This document shows positions 1-12,800 of a stretch of 64,000 nt of DNA, one piece after another. This stretch comes from Apus apus (taxonomy: Eukaryota; Chordata; Aves; Apodiformes; Apodidae). The translations under genes and the position numbers were made by a program. Location: assembly GCF_020740795.1 (NCBI RefSeq), contig NC_067299.1:5688001-5752000 (forward strand), read 5' to 3'. A model generated the notes under the pieces. That model was not told the DNA's origin, ran no database searches, and saw only the letters and a list, made by a program, of their open reading frames with translations. The stretch's first letter is position 1. Every line of letters starts with the position of its first letter.

Positions 1-720
1 ATAAGGCTCCCTAAAATGGCTGGATAAAAAAAAAAAATATTGCTTGGTATCTGGAGGCTTGAATTTCACAATAAAGTGGTTAGAGCTAAAGCAGCAGGAA
101 CTGGACAATTTTGGTTCTGTCCCTGGCTGTCATTGATTTTTTTATGTGACCTGGGCCAAGACAAAATCTCTGTGCCTCAACTTGCTTTAACTGTAGTATG
201 GGACTTGGAGTGCTTAGCTCCTTCACAAGGGTGTTGTGAGCCTCGGTCCATTATTGACTGTAAAACATGGAGCTCCTCAGTTGGGAAGCACTGTAAAAAT
301 TCAGAACTGTGGAGCTTTAATTGCAGCTCTGTAAATGGCACCCAGAAGATGGCAGATTTAACACCCCTCTTGCTATTAACTAAAAGAACTTGCACGCTGA
401 GACCAAGTGATCTGCAGAGGTTTACCAGAGGGATGCGGAGCTCTGAAATGTAGAGTTTACATTTTAGAACCTATTTATTACCTTGAATTTCTGTGTTTGA
501 CTTTTGAGAATACTGTGAAGATCTCCAGATTAATGCATTTTCCTCTGGATGAACTCAGTCTTTTTCTGTATATAAAGCAGAATAAAAGCCCAGTCGGGGT
601 GTTTTTCTTCAACTAATTATTCCCACTTTTCCTGCGAAAGAAACACATATTTACAGATAATTTTGTGTTAAAAAAGACCCCAAGCCCTACACAACACCTC
701 AAACCCCTTTATTTTTTCAG
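1..720 (+). other. TADA2A intron (3' end) with a MIR relic
   Basis: This is the end of the intron preceding the exon at 721. Apart from the MIR relic it holds nothing recognised. The reading frames here do not match ADA2. Confidence 0.8.
105..275 (+). mobile_element. MIR-type SINE relic, sense orientation
   Basis: The order of blocks follows the MIR consensus: an internal tgtgacctgggc block, then tctctgtgcctcaac, a tgtaaaatggga-like stretch, gggtgttgtgag and a tgtaaaacat end. It is heavily diverged, as expected for an element predating the amniote radiation. It was recognised from memory of the consensus, not aligned. Confidence 0.7.
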
Positions 721-809
721 CTGCTGATGATCCCCCACGGCCTACTTTTGATTCCTTGCTCTCCAGGGACATGGCTGGGTACATGCCAGCCAGAGCTGAC
801 TTTGTCGAG
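721..809 (+). CDS. TADA2A: TADA2A coding exon, residues ~149-177
   Basis: The acceptor tttttcag ends at 720 and the donor gtaag starts at 810. The first two bases complete a split serine codon. The exon then reads ADDPPRPTFDSLLSRDMAGY onward to ...ARADFVE, matching the linker after the SANT domain. The preceding exon is outside the window. Confidence 0.96.
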
Positions 810-3800
810 GTAAGACTCTCTCCTCTCTCATTATTTTAAGCTTGCTGCTGAACCCGAGATGAGGAAACGCGGGCTTGTTTGCCTGTAGGTCTTTATTCTC
901 CAGGTACAAAGCGTGAGAGGGCAGAGTGATGAAGGGCAGGGTTTAACGAGCGAGGCGGCGCTGCAGGCCTGCGGCTCCCACCAGATGTCCAGGCTTGAAT
1001 GGCCTTTATGTAAGCTGCTGGACGTGGAGAATTAGATGCTTGGAGAAAGGGGTCAGCTCCAGCACGCTTCCATTTCACTCGCTGTAGAGGAGCACAGAGG
1101 AGCCTGATCCAATGAGCACTTGAAAGACCTGCATTGTTTTCAGTGTTTCTAGCTGTGGGCCCAGGGCCCCGGTTCCTGTTGCAAAACAAGCTCCTGCACA
1201 CGCAGTGATGAATTCAGACATATAGGGGTTTGTTGTTTTTTTGAACATTGGAGCAGAGTTTCCACCACAGTGTGGGAGTCATGGAGATTACCTGATTAAT
1301 TCTCATTATCTGAGCGCAGCATCCTGTTCCAGTTCCAGCCACGGGGGTGCATGTCATATGTTCCCTAGTTAAAGCTTCCCTGTGATCTATGTTGATCAAG
1401 GATGGAAACTTGTACAGCTGTTTATGAGTAAATATCTCTGCTTTTAGTACTTCTGCATGCACTGAAATGTCATACCAATTTTGCAATGCTAGTTAGTGAC
1501 AATTAATCATCTCTACAGGAGTTTGACAACTATGCTGAATGGGATTTGAGAGATATTGATTTTGTAGAAGATGATTCAGACATTTTGCATGGTGAGTCCC
1601 CTATTTCAAGCACTGCCTGAAAACAATGTTTCAGAGGGCCTGGACAACACTTCATTGGGTCTGTTCTTCTCTACACACCTTTTAAAAAGTGAGCATGCAT
1701 TTTTAATGAGCTCACTTCCACACACTGGGATTCAAACCCTGGCATTTCTGTGGTACTTATTTCAGATCTATTTTAAAAACTCTTAATCAATTGACATGCA
1801 AATGGTACTTACATGTAAAACAATGCACTTCACCTCCTACTGAAATGTAGCCAGTTGTCAAGTAAAACATGACTGAAATCAAATAGTTTTCACTAGTAGT
1901 AGGCACCTCCCTAGGAAACACACAAATATTTTATTCAGTATAAACTATAGAGGAAGCTTAGCTAGGTAGAAGCAAATTATCCAAGCTACTAATTTGTCTG
2001 GAAACAGCAGGACAGCAGTGTTGGAACAAACAGACCTACAGCCCTATTATAAACCAGAAACACCAATGCCTTAATATTACTTCCCCTCCCCAGCTGAAAT
2101 ATGTTCTTCCCATCTACAGGATGTTTGTGAGCATGAGAGCAAGACACAGCTTCTGTTCTGATTCAGAAAGAGCAAGACTTCTTTCTCTTTGCTAATACTC
2201 CTTTCCCCTACTCTGTCTAGTTTCTTAGAAGATCTGTCACTTTATCTAACCTCTGTCATTTTCAGAAATCTGATATCAGGGTAGGTATTGATACAGGCAG
2301 CAGGGTGGTGTGGAGTTTAAGACTATCTGCAACACACTGAAACTGTTCTGCTCCTGAAGTTGTGTGGCTTTCCAGCTGTTAAACATGCCCATGGAGTCAC
2401 AGGAGCATTAGCTGTATGGAACAACTTTCTTTTTTACTATGAAGAGGATGGTTGTTGCACGAGTTCAATTACTGCTACTGAGTTTCTGTGAACCTTGTTG
2501 CCTTTGTAATATCAAATAACAGGAATTATCAAAATGAAGTTTTAATCTATAGAGAAGGAAATATCATACTTTTCTGCACATTTATAAGAACATACAAGTG
2601 TTTATGCGTCAGAATCTTGCCATCTGTCTGAGGCAGTTCTAAGCTCAAGCCCTTAGCACCCCTTGGAGACAGACAAATCCTGTTTCCTACAGTCTTTCCA
2701 AACTTAAAAAATCAGTTTGAAATTTAGCAGTGCACAGAGTTTTAAGGAATGCTAACTCCCTTGGCTCAGAAAAGGTTATGAGACTCGTATGTCAGTTTCT
2801 CTTCCCTTTTAACGTTTATTGGAAGGGGGACTGACATGTCACAGATTCATCATGCCACCCCTCTACTGTTTCTTTTTATTAGGATTTAAAAGTACATTTT
2901 CTTGCTTTCGTGTCCTATACTTAGTCCTGGTAAGCAGAAAAAGCAAAATAATTTCCTAGTCCTGTTAATTAATTGGTAGCTTAATACTCATTCAAGCTGC
3001 TTTACCCCTCACATTTCCCACTGCACGTTTCAGCGATTTAAGATATCTCCTCCCAGCCTCCTGTTTGTCAATCTGAGTGCAAAAACCAGTTTTCCTCATC
3101 TCTTCAGAATATCATAAAGCTGTGCAGAGCCAATGCCTTTGGTTCATCTGGCTCAGTGTCCTCTTAGTACCCTCACAGGAGAAGAATGTAAGAAAAAGGA
3201 AAAGAATGTAAGAAAAGGCAAATGTAGGCTGACACTGTTCCTGGTGTATCTTCCATGTTTCCTGCAGTGGTAGGTTTAGAGACTTCTTGAGCCACAAGCT
3301 GTATTCTGACCATTTTCCCCAAAGGATCTGTGCTCCATGAGCTTAACTAACTACTGTTAGAACTATATGTATTTCTACTTTTGCCCCTGTAACATCCTGT
3401 AGCAGTGAGTTCCACAATTGAGTTAGGACTTCTACAATTTCATTATGTGTTGTGTGAAAAAATACTTCCTTCTGTCTGTCAAATCTTTTGCCTGATAATT
3501 TCATTGGATGTTCTCTAGTCCATTGTTCAGTTATCTTCAATATTTAGCATAGGATGCCAGGCATTTACCCTGTGAAAACTCTTTGGCAGAGGTTACGTAC
3601 CATGACCAATTACATTTTCTCTCCCTTAGCTCAGGGACTCTGGCACCTTCCTTCCCACAGCTGTCCTAGATCTGCCCACATGAGAGAGAATGCCTCTAAA
3701 AAATGAAGCCCCAGAGTCTGGCCAGCTGTTTTTCTTTTACATGAGGCATCTTGGAGAGAGAAAGAATTATTTAAAAAAAAAAAAAACACAAAACAAAACA

Positions 3801-6800
3801 AAAAAAACTTTGGAATTAGATCTTGCCTTTCTCCAAGTTACCAAAAAGAATGAAGGAGCCACACCCTCCCTTGTCTTGCAGCCCCAGAGATCTCAGATCC
3901 TGACTTTGCTTGATTGCTTGAGAATATTTTGCAACTAATTGTTAAGATTTCATGCAGCAGTTGGCTCAGCAGTTGGATCTGAAGGCAGGGACAGGGATGT
4001 GGATGGCTTAAGAAACCTCTGTGCATTCTAGTTACCAGGCAGAGGAGCTGTGAGAAGCCCTGGAGGCCCAGGTTCACCTGCTCTCTCCCAAGGGTGCCTG
4101 TCCCACTGCTTCCAGGTGGCGGCTCCAACGTGCCTCTAACCCCAGCCCTGCCCACTGGCAAACTTCTTAGACTAGATCTTACAGAAAAGTCCTTGGAAAG
4201 CTGCCCTGTGTTTGCCTTCCACACCTGCTTGAGACACATTTTTGCTGGCCAAACAGCAACCTTTTTTTCTTTAAAAAGGTAAAGATGTAGAACAGGGTTT
4301 TAGCACATTTTATAGCCCACAGAAATGGAGTCTTGCAGCATAGATTAAGTATCAACTTTGTGAAAAACTCCTCAGTTTGTTTTTTTCTGAAAACTACTCA
4401 AGCCAGACCCTGAGAACACACCAACCAGAATAATTTCTATGGTCTTTCTTTCTTTTGTTTCACAAGCCACAAATCAGTGCTGCAATGTCTGGGTTGCATG
4501 TAACACAGGAATATTTCATGCTTTCATCGTAAAGGAGTTCCCCCTTCTTCCCTTCCCTACTCTCTACTTCCCTACACTGCTCTGCTTTTCCTAAAATTTT
4601 GTAAAAATAGATTTTTTAAAAGTCCTAGATCTAACATACTTGACCTGTGTTTCCTGATATAATTGCATTTTCCCTCTTTTATTTCTCTCTGTCTCTGCTC
4701 TACTCAGCTCTGAAGAAGTTCTCAGTATTTCCACAAGCTGGTAGAATGCAATTTGATACAAGGTGGGAAGATTCCCAGAGAGCCTTTTCTGAGGAGCTCA
4801 GACACCTGTACCTGCTGTCTCACCAGCTCCTCCCACCACACAGGAGGTCACAGGCACTGTTCAGTCACTTCTTGATATTAGTGAGATAGGAGAAATAAAA
4901 TGAAATCTCTTATGTTTTAATTAACATATTGAACTGATAATTTTTCTTCACTACTTGCAAGTAAGTGCATGCAAATACATATTGCAGTTAAACAAAAACA
5001 TAATGGACAGATCAAAAGAAACAAGTAGTTACAAATCTCAGTCAGCCCAGAGTGTTTAAATATTTCATGAATTACAAGTTTTCCTCAGACTAAATTATAA
5101 CCTTAGGAATTTATCTTTTTCCAGGCTTTTTCTCTCCTTTCCTTCCCATAGAAATGATTTTTACTTGTAACACTGGAAAGTAATTGCTGAAACCACAAGT
5201 CGAGGAGTGAGTGGAAATAGATGGTGACTCTGCCTGTAGAGCAGTGAAATTTCATTTTATAAGATACAAGGCAGCCAATGTCCTCCTAAATATTACATGA
5301 TGTTTACTCTTTTGGGGAAGTTCCTGACATGCTCTGAAGGCAGATCCTCTTGTTTGCCTGGGGTCCTGCTCTCCCCTAGGGAGAGTGAATTTGGATTGTA
5401 GCCATTAAGTTTGTACCAACTGGGTACACAGCCTGTTTACTTTGATTAGTTTCCATTCTTCCCATTATTTGGGCCTTGCATGCCAGACAGAGGTTAGCTA
5501 GCATGAAACAAAGGTCTCACTCATTAGTGTTCAAAAAAGTTTTTGCAGACCAAATGAGGCTGAAGGGGAATGAGAAGCAAAGAAACTGTTTTGGACACAC
5601 TCTTGAGAAACCAAAATATTTTGATTTTTTGGAATGGAGAAAGGAGCCTTGAATTTCTGCCTATCACTGGATCCTTCAAAGCTACTCTGACCATCCCTAA
5701 GAACCTTATCATTTTCCAAAATGGACACTTTGAACACAGTGTCAGCTTGGATTATCTACAATTACCAACACAAACAACTGCCTCCCTGGTATAATCCATG
5801 GGGAAAAGCACAGGCAAATCATTCTCATTCGCACAGCAGCTCTTTTCTCATTTCAATGCAGCATGTAACAGTGTAGTAGTCTGAGTTATTCATGCATTCC
5901 AGATCTTGTAATCAGCTGTTCCTGTGTGAATATGTCTATTAAAAACAAAAGCCCCCTCCAAAAGTGCATGTGGCAGCAAATACTAATTTATCTGTAAGCA
6001 GAAGCTCAATTTTTTTTCCTTCCTTTGTTCTCATGAACCTTCCTTCTCCTCCCCAGCTGATTGTAATTTCTTTCAGAAAATGGTGCATTCAGGTGAAAGC
6101 ATTAAAATGCAATATTATAGGTAGATAATTACATGTGATATTTATAGAGGTTCTCCGATGCAATTTCTGCATGTAGTTATTAAGTTCTGCCCCCTCAAAC
6201 CCCAGGAAACAACATGATAGCTTAGTTTCCACAGGGTTTAACAATATATAAATATAATACATAAATTAGCACTGATTCCAACACTTGGTAGTATTTTTTC
6301 ATTCATGTTTAACTTGCTGCATTTCTCAATTTCTTGTCCCCACATTTAAGCAAGCAGAAGAATTTGCTACCTGTGCTTGTTCTTAAATTAGGAAACTTAA
6401 ATACCTCTTTTATGAAAACACATGATGATTCTTCCACACTCTTTTTCCAATAAATTTGCAAAAAGGAGTAAGAATATTGTACCACCCCTCCTATCTTCAC
6501 ATATCATCTTTCACTCTCAGATGAATATCAGATAAATTTTGTATAAATTGGAGATATTCTTTTTTTGCTAATACAGGATGAGCAACTGTAACTCCAAATT
6601 GTTGGCTCCTGAGCCAACACTCACGGCCCTCAGGCTTCAGCTGTCTCTGTTTATAAGGAATTTTATTACCCAAGGACTGCAAGGATGAATTGCCTAGAGA
6701 TTAGGGCCTTCCTGGTGTTTACATACAAATATGTATTTTAAAACAGATGCATAACCACACTTCTTTCCTAATTGCATTATTAATTATTTATCCAAGAGTG

Positions 6801-9800
6801 CAATCAATAAACTGCCAGTATCAATTTTGCTCTTTTCTTGTAGCTAGAGAGGAGTGGATTCTGGATTCTGTCATGCTCAGGCCAGCCCTGTTTACACAGC
6901 ACAGAGGGTGGGAAGGGGACATGCTCTTGCTTAGTTTCAGGGAGCTGTGTGTTGTCTCCACAGACTGTAAAACCCACTGTCAAGTTGTGAGCCTCTTCCT
7001 TCTGAGAGTGTGTTGAAATGATTAACCTAAAGGGGAAATAGCCAACCAGGAAATGAGCCAACTCTTCGCCTACTTAATGACCTAGAATTGTTGTATTATT
7101 TAAAAAAATTAGGGGAGGGAAGGTGATAGGTGTCTTATTTTTTCTTTCAAGAATTTGCCAAAAAAGCTTACTAACCTAATGGTCCCAGGAAAAAGAAGCT
7201 GAAGGATCTCTGAATGGACCAGCCAGACTGCAGACAGATTTGAGTTTGAAAAGGCTACAATTTCTAATGAGCATGGCTTTTTCCTGTGCTTCTTCACATT
7301 GTCCTGAACTATTCTCTTTGTTCTTCTGGCAGACAGATAAGTTTAGAAGTTAACAAGCTAAAATCTTGTAGATGTTTTTAAGAACTGCAGGAAAGGCTAC
7401 TTGAATCTTCAGAGTTCAGAACTGTGTCTTTATTTTTTGGAGTTCTGTGCAAAGAAGTATCTGTCCAAAGATGACACCTCAGATCCTTAAATTTGATATA
7501 TTTGCTTTTCAGGAGAAGGAATACTTAAGAAATGCATGTGTGAAGGAACAAATAAGTGCTAATAGTAAAATAGTTCAAGAAGGAAAAGAATTTTCAGGAT
7601 CTACCCAGGTTCTTGTCTACAGGGAGTAATGCCTTTGGAAGCAGTAAGCAAAAGAAAGCTCCCACAGATTGCACATACAGTCTGCAGAGGATTAGTCTCT
7701 AGTGACTTTATGCCCCTGTAAAATTGCCACAGGATTTAAAACAGCAAAGAAGAGTCACCATTTCAACCTACCATGTACATAAATGCTTGGAAATTAGCCT
7801 AAGACAGTGATTACATATGTATTCTGTCATAACATTGTTATTATTTTGCAGCTCTAAAGATTGCAGTTGTAGATATCTACCACTCCAGGTTAAAGGAAAG
7901 ACAAAGAAGAAAAAAGTGAGTTTTCAAGCCTTAACTGTGTTCCTTTCCTTCATTACCATGGTTTGGTCCCAGCGTTGTCCTAATACTAAACAAAATTGAT
8001 TTCCTGTAGCATCCTTCCAGACAATTCCCCTGCATGGAGACCTTCTGCTATGAGATTTGCATGAGAAGCTTCATCTTGGATGTGTGGCTCTCCTTCTGTG
8101 CACAGATTAGGACCAGGCAGATGGTTTTAGCAAAAGTACCAGCCCAGAAAACACAGATTAACAGACCCTGGTACTTATTTGTATACATGGCTGACAAAGA
8201 CCCCCTACACACCATAACTCTCCCTTAAAATCTCAAGTCATTAATTGTGAAAAACCTGGTTTCCAGTCCTTTTTCTGCCTGAAAGTCATTTATGCAGTGC
8301 TGTTCATATGGCCAGCTCAAATCCAGTTACATATAACTAACTAACCTCCCAGCACAACTCACAAGGTCACAAAGCCATCTTGCAGAGTGAGAAACTGAAA
8401 TAATACTTGAGAAACTGGTCACAGATCCACGGCTAGGGACCAGAAAAGAGAGGCAAATCTCTGCTCTTCTTGTTCCCTATGTAGTGCTGATGGGCTGCAC
8501 ATTATTCATGTTCTACTTTAGGGGAAAAAAAAAAAAACCAAAAAAAAACGCTGCTAGTCTATGACTAATTGCTGAGCCCCCATTTTGTCCATAGAAATGT
8601 TTGCATCATTATTTTTAATTCTTAGTGGTCCATAAGTTAGTTTTTCCACAATTTGTAATGAAGATAACTGTACTGCTGACATGAGTGTGAATAATTTATT
8701 CAGTTCATTTGACAGCTTTTTAGAAGGACTCCATCTATTAATTACATTCAAATTTATTATAACTTTCAAATACTTTGTTCAATATTTAAAATTATATCTT
8801 GCTGTATTACTCCCTGCTATAAGAATTAGTAGTCTGGGGTAAGACTCCTTCATTCCTTCTCATAATACAGCACAGTTCTGCTGGCAGGTAAGAGTTGATG
8901 TGTATTGACCTAGTTCTTTTTAATTCATAAATTAAAAATATTGATGTGGTATAATTTCCATTATGACAAATCATGTCATACTAAAAGAAAGTGCCACAAG
9001 GCTGAGTTACTCAAATCAGTGTCAGTTTTTGTCAAGTTTCTACAGCAGGATAGGACAAAAATCTGGAAAATGAAATAAGAGTGTGGATGTCACTGCTGAA
9101 CACGGGGCAGGAATATTCTTTTAAAGAAAATTAATTATTTGATAGAGCAAATTCCAACCTGACCTTGACAAGCCTAACGTTGTAGTATCTCTTTATCATT
9201 TGCAAAGTCATGCGTTTGTTAGATCACTACATAGCAACAACCACATGACATTTGCTGAAACCTGTGACAGTTGTTTTTGTCATGCACTTGTAAATATCTT
9301 ACCTGCCTTTTTACACTGCTCATTTCCCTGATCCTGTCAGGAGCATTTCAAACTTGTGACTTGCCTAAGTTATCTTCCACTTCCTAAAATCTAAGCTGTC
9401 ATGAGAAAATTCCTTCATCCTGCTCCCAGTGATGAAATGGACAATCCATCTCTCTTGCTCTAGCAGGAAATTTGTCCCTCCTGAAGCTGGAAATCACACT
9501 TTGTGAGACATTCCTTTACCTCTGATGTTGGAAGGACAAGTTGTTAGATGCAGTAGATGCAAAATCTGTGCCTAAAGCAGCTATTTCAAACCTTGGAAGT
9601 GATTGTAGCTCCCTTAGTGCTGTCAGAGCTGGACTAATGCACACCACTAGCCAAATGTCCTCTGATTAAAGCCTGATTAAAGCTGCATCACTACATTATG
9701 TTTCTCAGCTCCCCAGCTCAAAGGTTATGGAAATTACATATGTGTTCACTTTTAGACCCCTCTGATGGTATAAATCAAAGTTGCTTCTGAAGCCTTTGTA

Positions 9801-12800
9801 TTTATGAGGTAACGCATCAGTCGAAGCCTTTTATTAATACCATTTTGCTCTCGATTACAGAATTATAAGAGATCATGGCCTAATCAACCTCAGAAAATTT
9901 CAGAGTGAGTATCCGATGTAACTGCTTAACTTCAAAGTGGCCTTTACCCAGGAAGTAGAATTTCACATGTTCACAGTTTCCAGTGCTCCAGTGTGGTTTA
10001 TTCATACTGGAACACATTCAGGTGGCCTGAATTCCAGCTGATTTCCTGCCCTGTTTCCAGCCGGCTGGCTCTAACTACTCCAAGCTCAGTGGTTTAGTTA
10101 GTGCCTCAGAATTGCTCTTTGGAAGCATTTTGGGCTTCAAGTAGAGAGAGGGAAGAAGGTGAAATCTGGGCCTTTCAAGTACATCCCACTATTCTAAGAA
10201 ATGATCAAGCAACATTTAAATATCATCCTTTATGCTTTTAGAATTGTAAGGGCTGCTTAATTTTGTTGCTTTTCACTGATCAGTTTGTAGTTGTGACACC
10301 AAAATGGCCAAGAAGTGTGCCAAGTCTGGATCTTTGGGCAGTCCAGGGAGGCTGGTAGTCACTTCAGGTTCCACTGAGTTTATTCTCACAGTAGGAGTGA
10401 TAAGGTGTATAATTTTCCCCTCTCTAGTTTTGGAGAGGCGATACCCAAAGGAGGTTCAGGACCTGTACGAAGCCATGAGACGATTTGCGCGGATCCTTGG
10501 ACCACTAGAGCATGATAAGTTCATTGAAAGCCATGCACGTGAGTACTGTGAGGCTTTCAGAACTGATGTTCTCCACTAGGCACAATGAGGGGCTGCATCA
10601 TCTACAACCTTTCCTAAATACGTGCCACTTGTGGAGGGCAGGAGAAAGTTTTTCCCCTCCTTCCCCATCTAACTAGCTCAGAAAAACAAATACATCTGTC
10701 ACTTGATACATTAAATGAGCAGCAAGTGGTTTTCTTTCTACAAAACCATGTCTGAGTTTTTTGTTTCATTTCCCAGTTGACTGACCATTTTGGTCATATG
10801 TTAGAAGTAGTATTTTCTTATCAAAAGACCACTATTCATTTACTGGGATTCTATATCACTAGAAGAACAAAGTCTCTAAAAATTAGGTCTGTATCAAGAA
10901 TGGGGAGCTCACAGCAAGTTGTGAATTCTTTGAAAGATACATGTTTAGCTATTTATGTGTACATAATTATATAGTGCAGCTGTCATTATGTCCCTTACCT
11001 TAAAGGGAGAGGCATTGTTCCATCACCAAATCATCTGAGTCTTTCTGCATAATCATAGCATGCATTTAGTCAAATTCCAGTACGAGTCATTACATCCTGC
11101 TTAATTCTCTGACTTAAACTGAGAAAATTGTTGCTCATTAGAAGGAACAAAGCACTTTAAACAGTTGCGACTGTATTTTCAAGACACCTTGTGTGAAATA
11201 CCAAGAGCATGACCCTGCAAAATCCTGAGACCCACATGCCAAGTGCTAGTCCTAGAACCTGATTTTGTTGTTGTAGTGACAGTGAAGTCCTCAAGTTAAC
11301 CTGCTAGTCAAGTAGACACATTATACAGATCTCCTGAGTAAGATGAGTAAACAAATTCAAGACAAGCAAACTTGCTTACTGTAAAACTAAGCTATGCCTG
11401 GTAGCCAGCTGATAAAAGGCAGTAAATATCTCTTAAGGAAAAGAAACATGGTAGTTCATCTTACTGCAGAAAAACAGTTGTCTGCAAGGAAAAAATTTGG
11501 AAGGTCCAGTTATGAAAATCATATTCAGAGACAATATTAGATGCTGCAAGGAGCGTGGATGGAATAATTTGTCAAACCTATTGAAATGCCTTCCAGAAAT
11601 CCTACATTATTGTTATTTGCCTTGTCCAGGATATGGCAAAGGAACTGTTAGAGCATAAAGATAACTTTCCTGAGCACACAAGTGCTAGAAACTCACTTGA
11701 ATCTCTGCTCAAGGAGTCTTGTGACAGAGTGAGTTTGAGGTCAGATACAGGCTGTGCAGAGAGGTTAGCCGGGCCGTGGTTCTCTGTACTTCATAGCCAG
11801 ATATGTAGACAAGTAAGAAACAGCAACATACACCACAGCCCATTGACATCCCCACTGACTCACATTTGTTTTTGGATTTCCCTTCTGCTTACTCTTGGGG
11901 TAAATCAGTGGAATTTGAGCTGCGAAGGGAAATAAAGCGACTCCAGGAATACAGAGCAGCAGGAATCACCAGCTTCTGTAGTAAGTACCTGATGCATTAT
12001 TCAGCCCATTCCCATTCATCAAGGTGTGGAAGGATGATTTTACAACATTGAGGATGTGTTGAATAAAAAGACATTTATTTTTGAAATGCGTTTGCCTAGC
12101 TCTTTAACTGAACAAGGCTTTAGCAATAATGCTCCACTCCAGCTGTGCTCTTTTAAAGCTGGCTTAAGCCATCAGCTTGAAGAACATGCTGTGTCACAGG
12201 GCTCTGCTTTAGTCACCACTGTGCAAAAGATCCAGGGAAGAAAAAAGAAAAAAAATAGGTGTCATGACACAGTGGTCTCCAGTGCATATTTATCTCTGGG
12301 CACTTCTGCTGGATATCAACAAGTGTGAGATATGCAGAGAGGCCTGAGACCTCTACACAAATGAAATAGCTTTTTTTATCCCAAAATTGGATCATGGAAG
12401 CCTTTTTTGTTTGTTTTTGGCCTGAAATTAATGGGGGGAAGGGCACAGGGTGGAATCTAAAACATTCCCATGCCAAGTTGTTGTCATGAGGAAGAATATC
12501 AGAGTCTGGTTCAGAGCTAGAGAACAGTTTCTCACTTATTTCCTAAAGTGGAAAACCAACAGTCTGGAAATACTGACCAAGGCAGCTGGTGAGAAGAAGG
12601 TGGTCTGTTCCCATAGGTGCCAGGACATATGATCACCTGAAGAAGAGCCGGGATGAGGAGCGGCTGAAGCGCACCATGCTGTCTGAGGTGCTGCAGTACA
12701 TCCAGGACAGCAGTGCCTGCCAGCAGTGGCTCAGCAGACAAGCTGACATGTATGGTCACAGTAAGACTCTGCTTTTTTACACACCTCTGCTGTAGCCAGG

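Noticed and set aside
8554-8769. 71-codon minus-strand ORF in a TADA2A intron, considered as a transposon relic
   Set aside because: No transposase or reverse-transcriptase motif can be seen, and no terminal repeats flank it.
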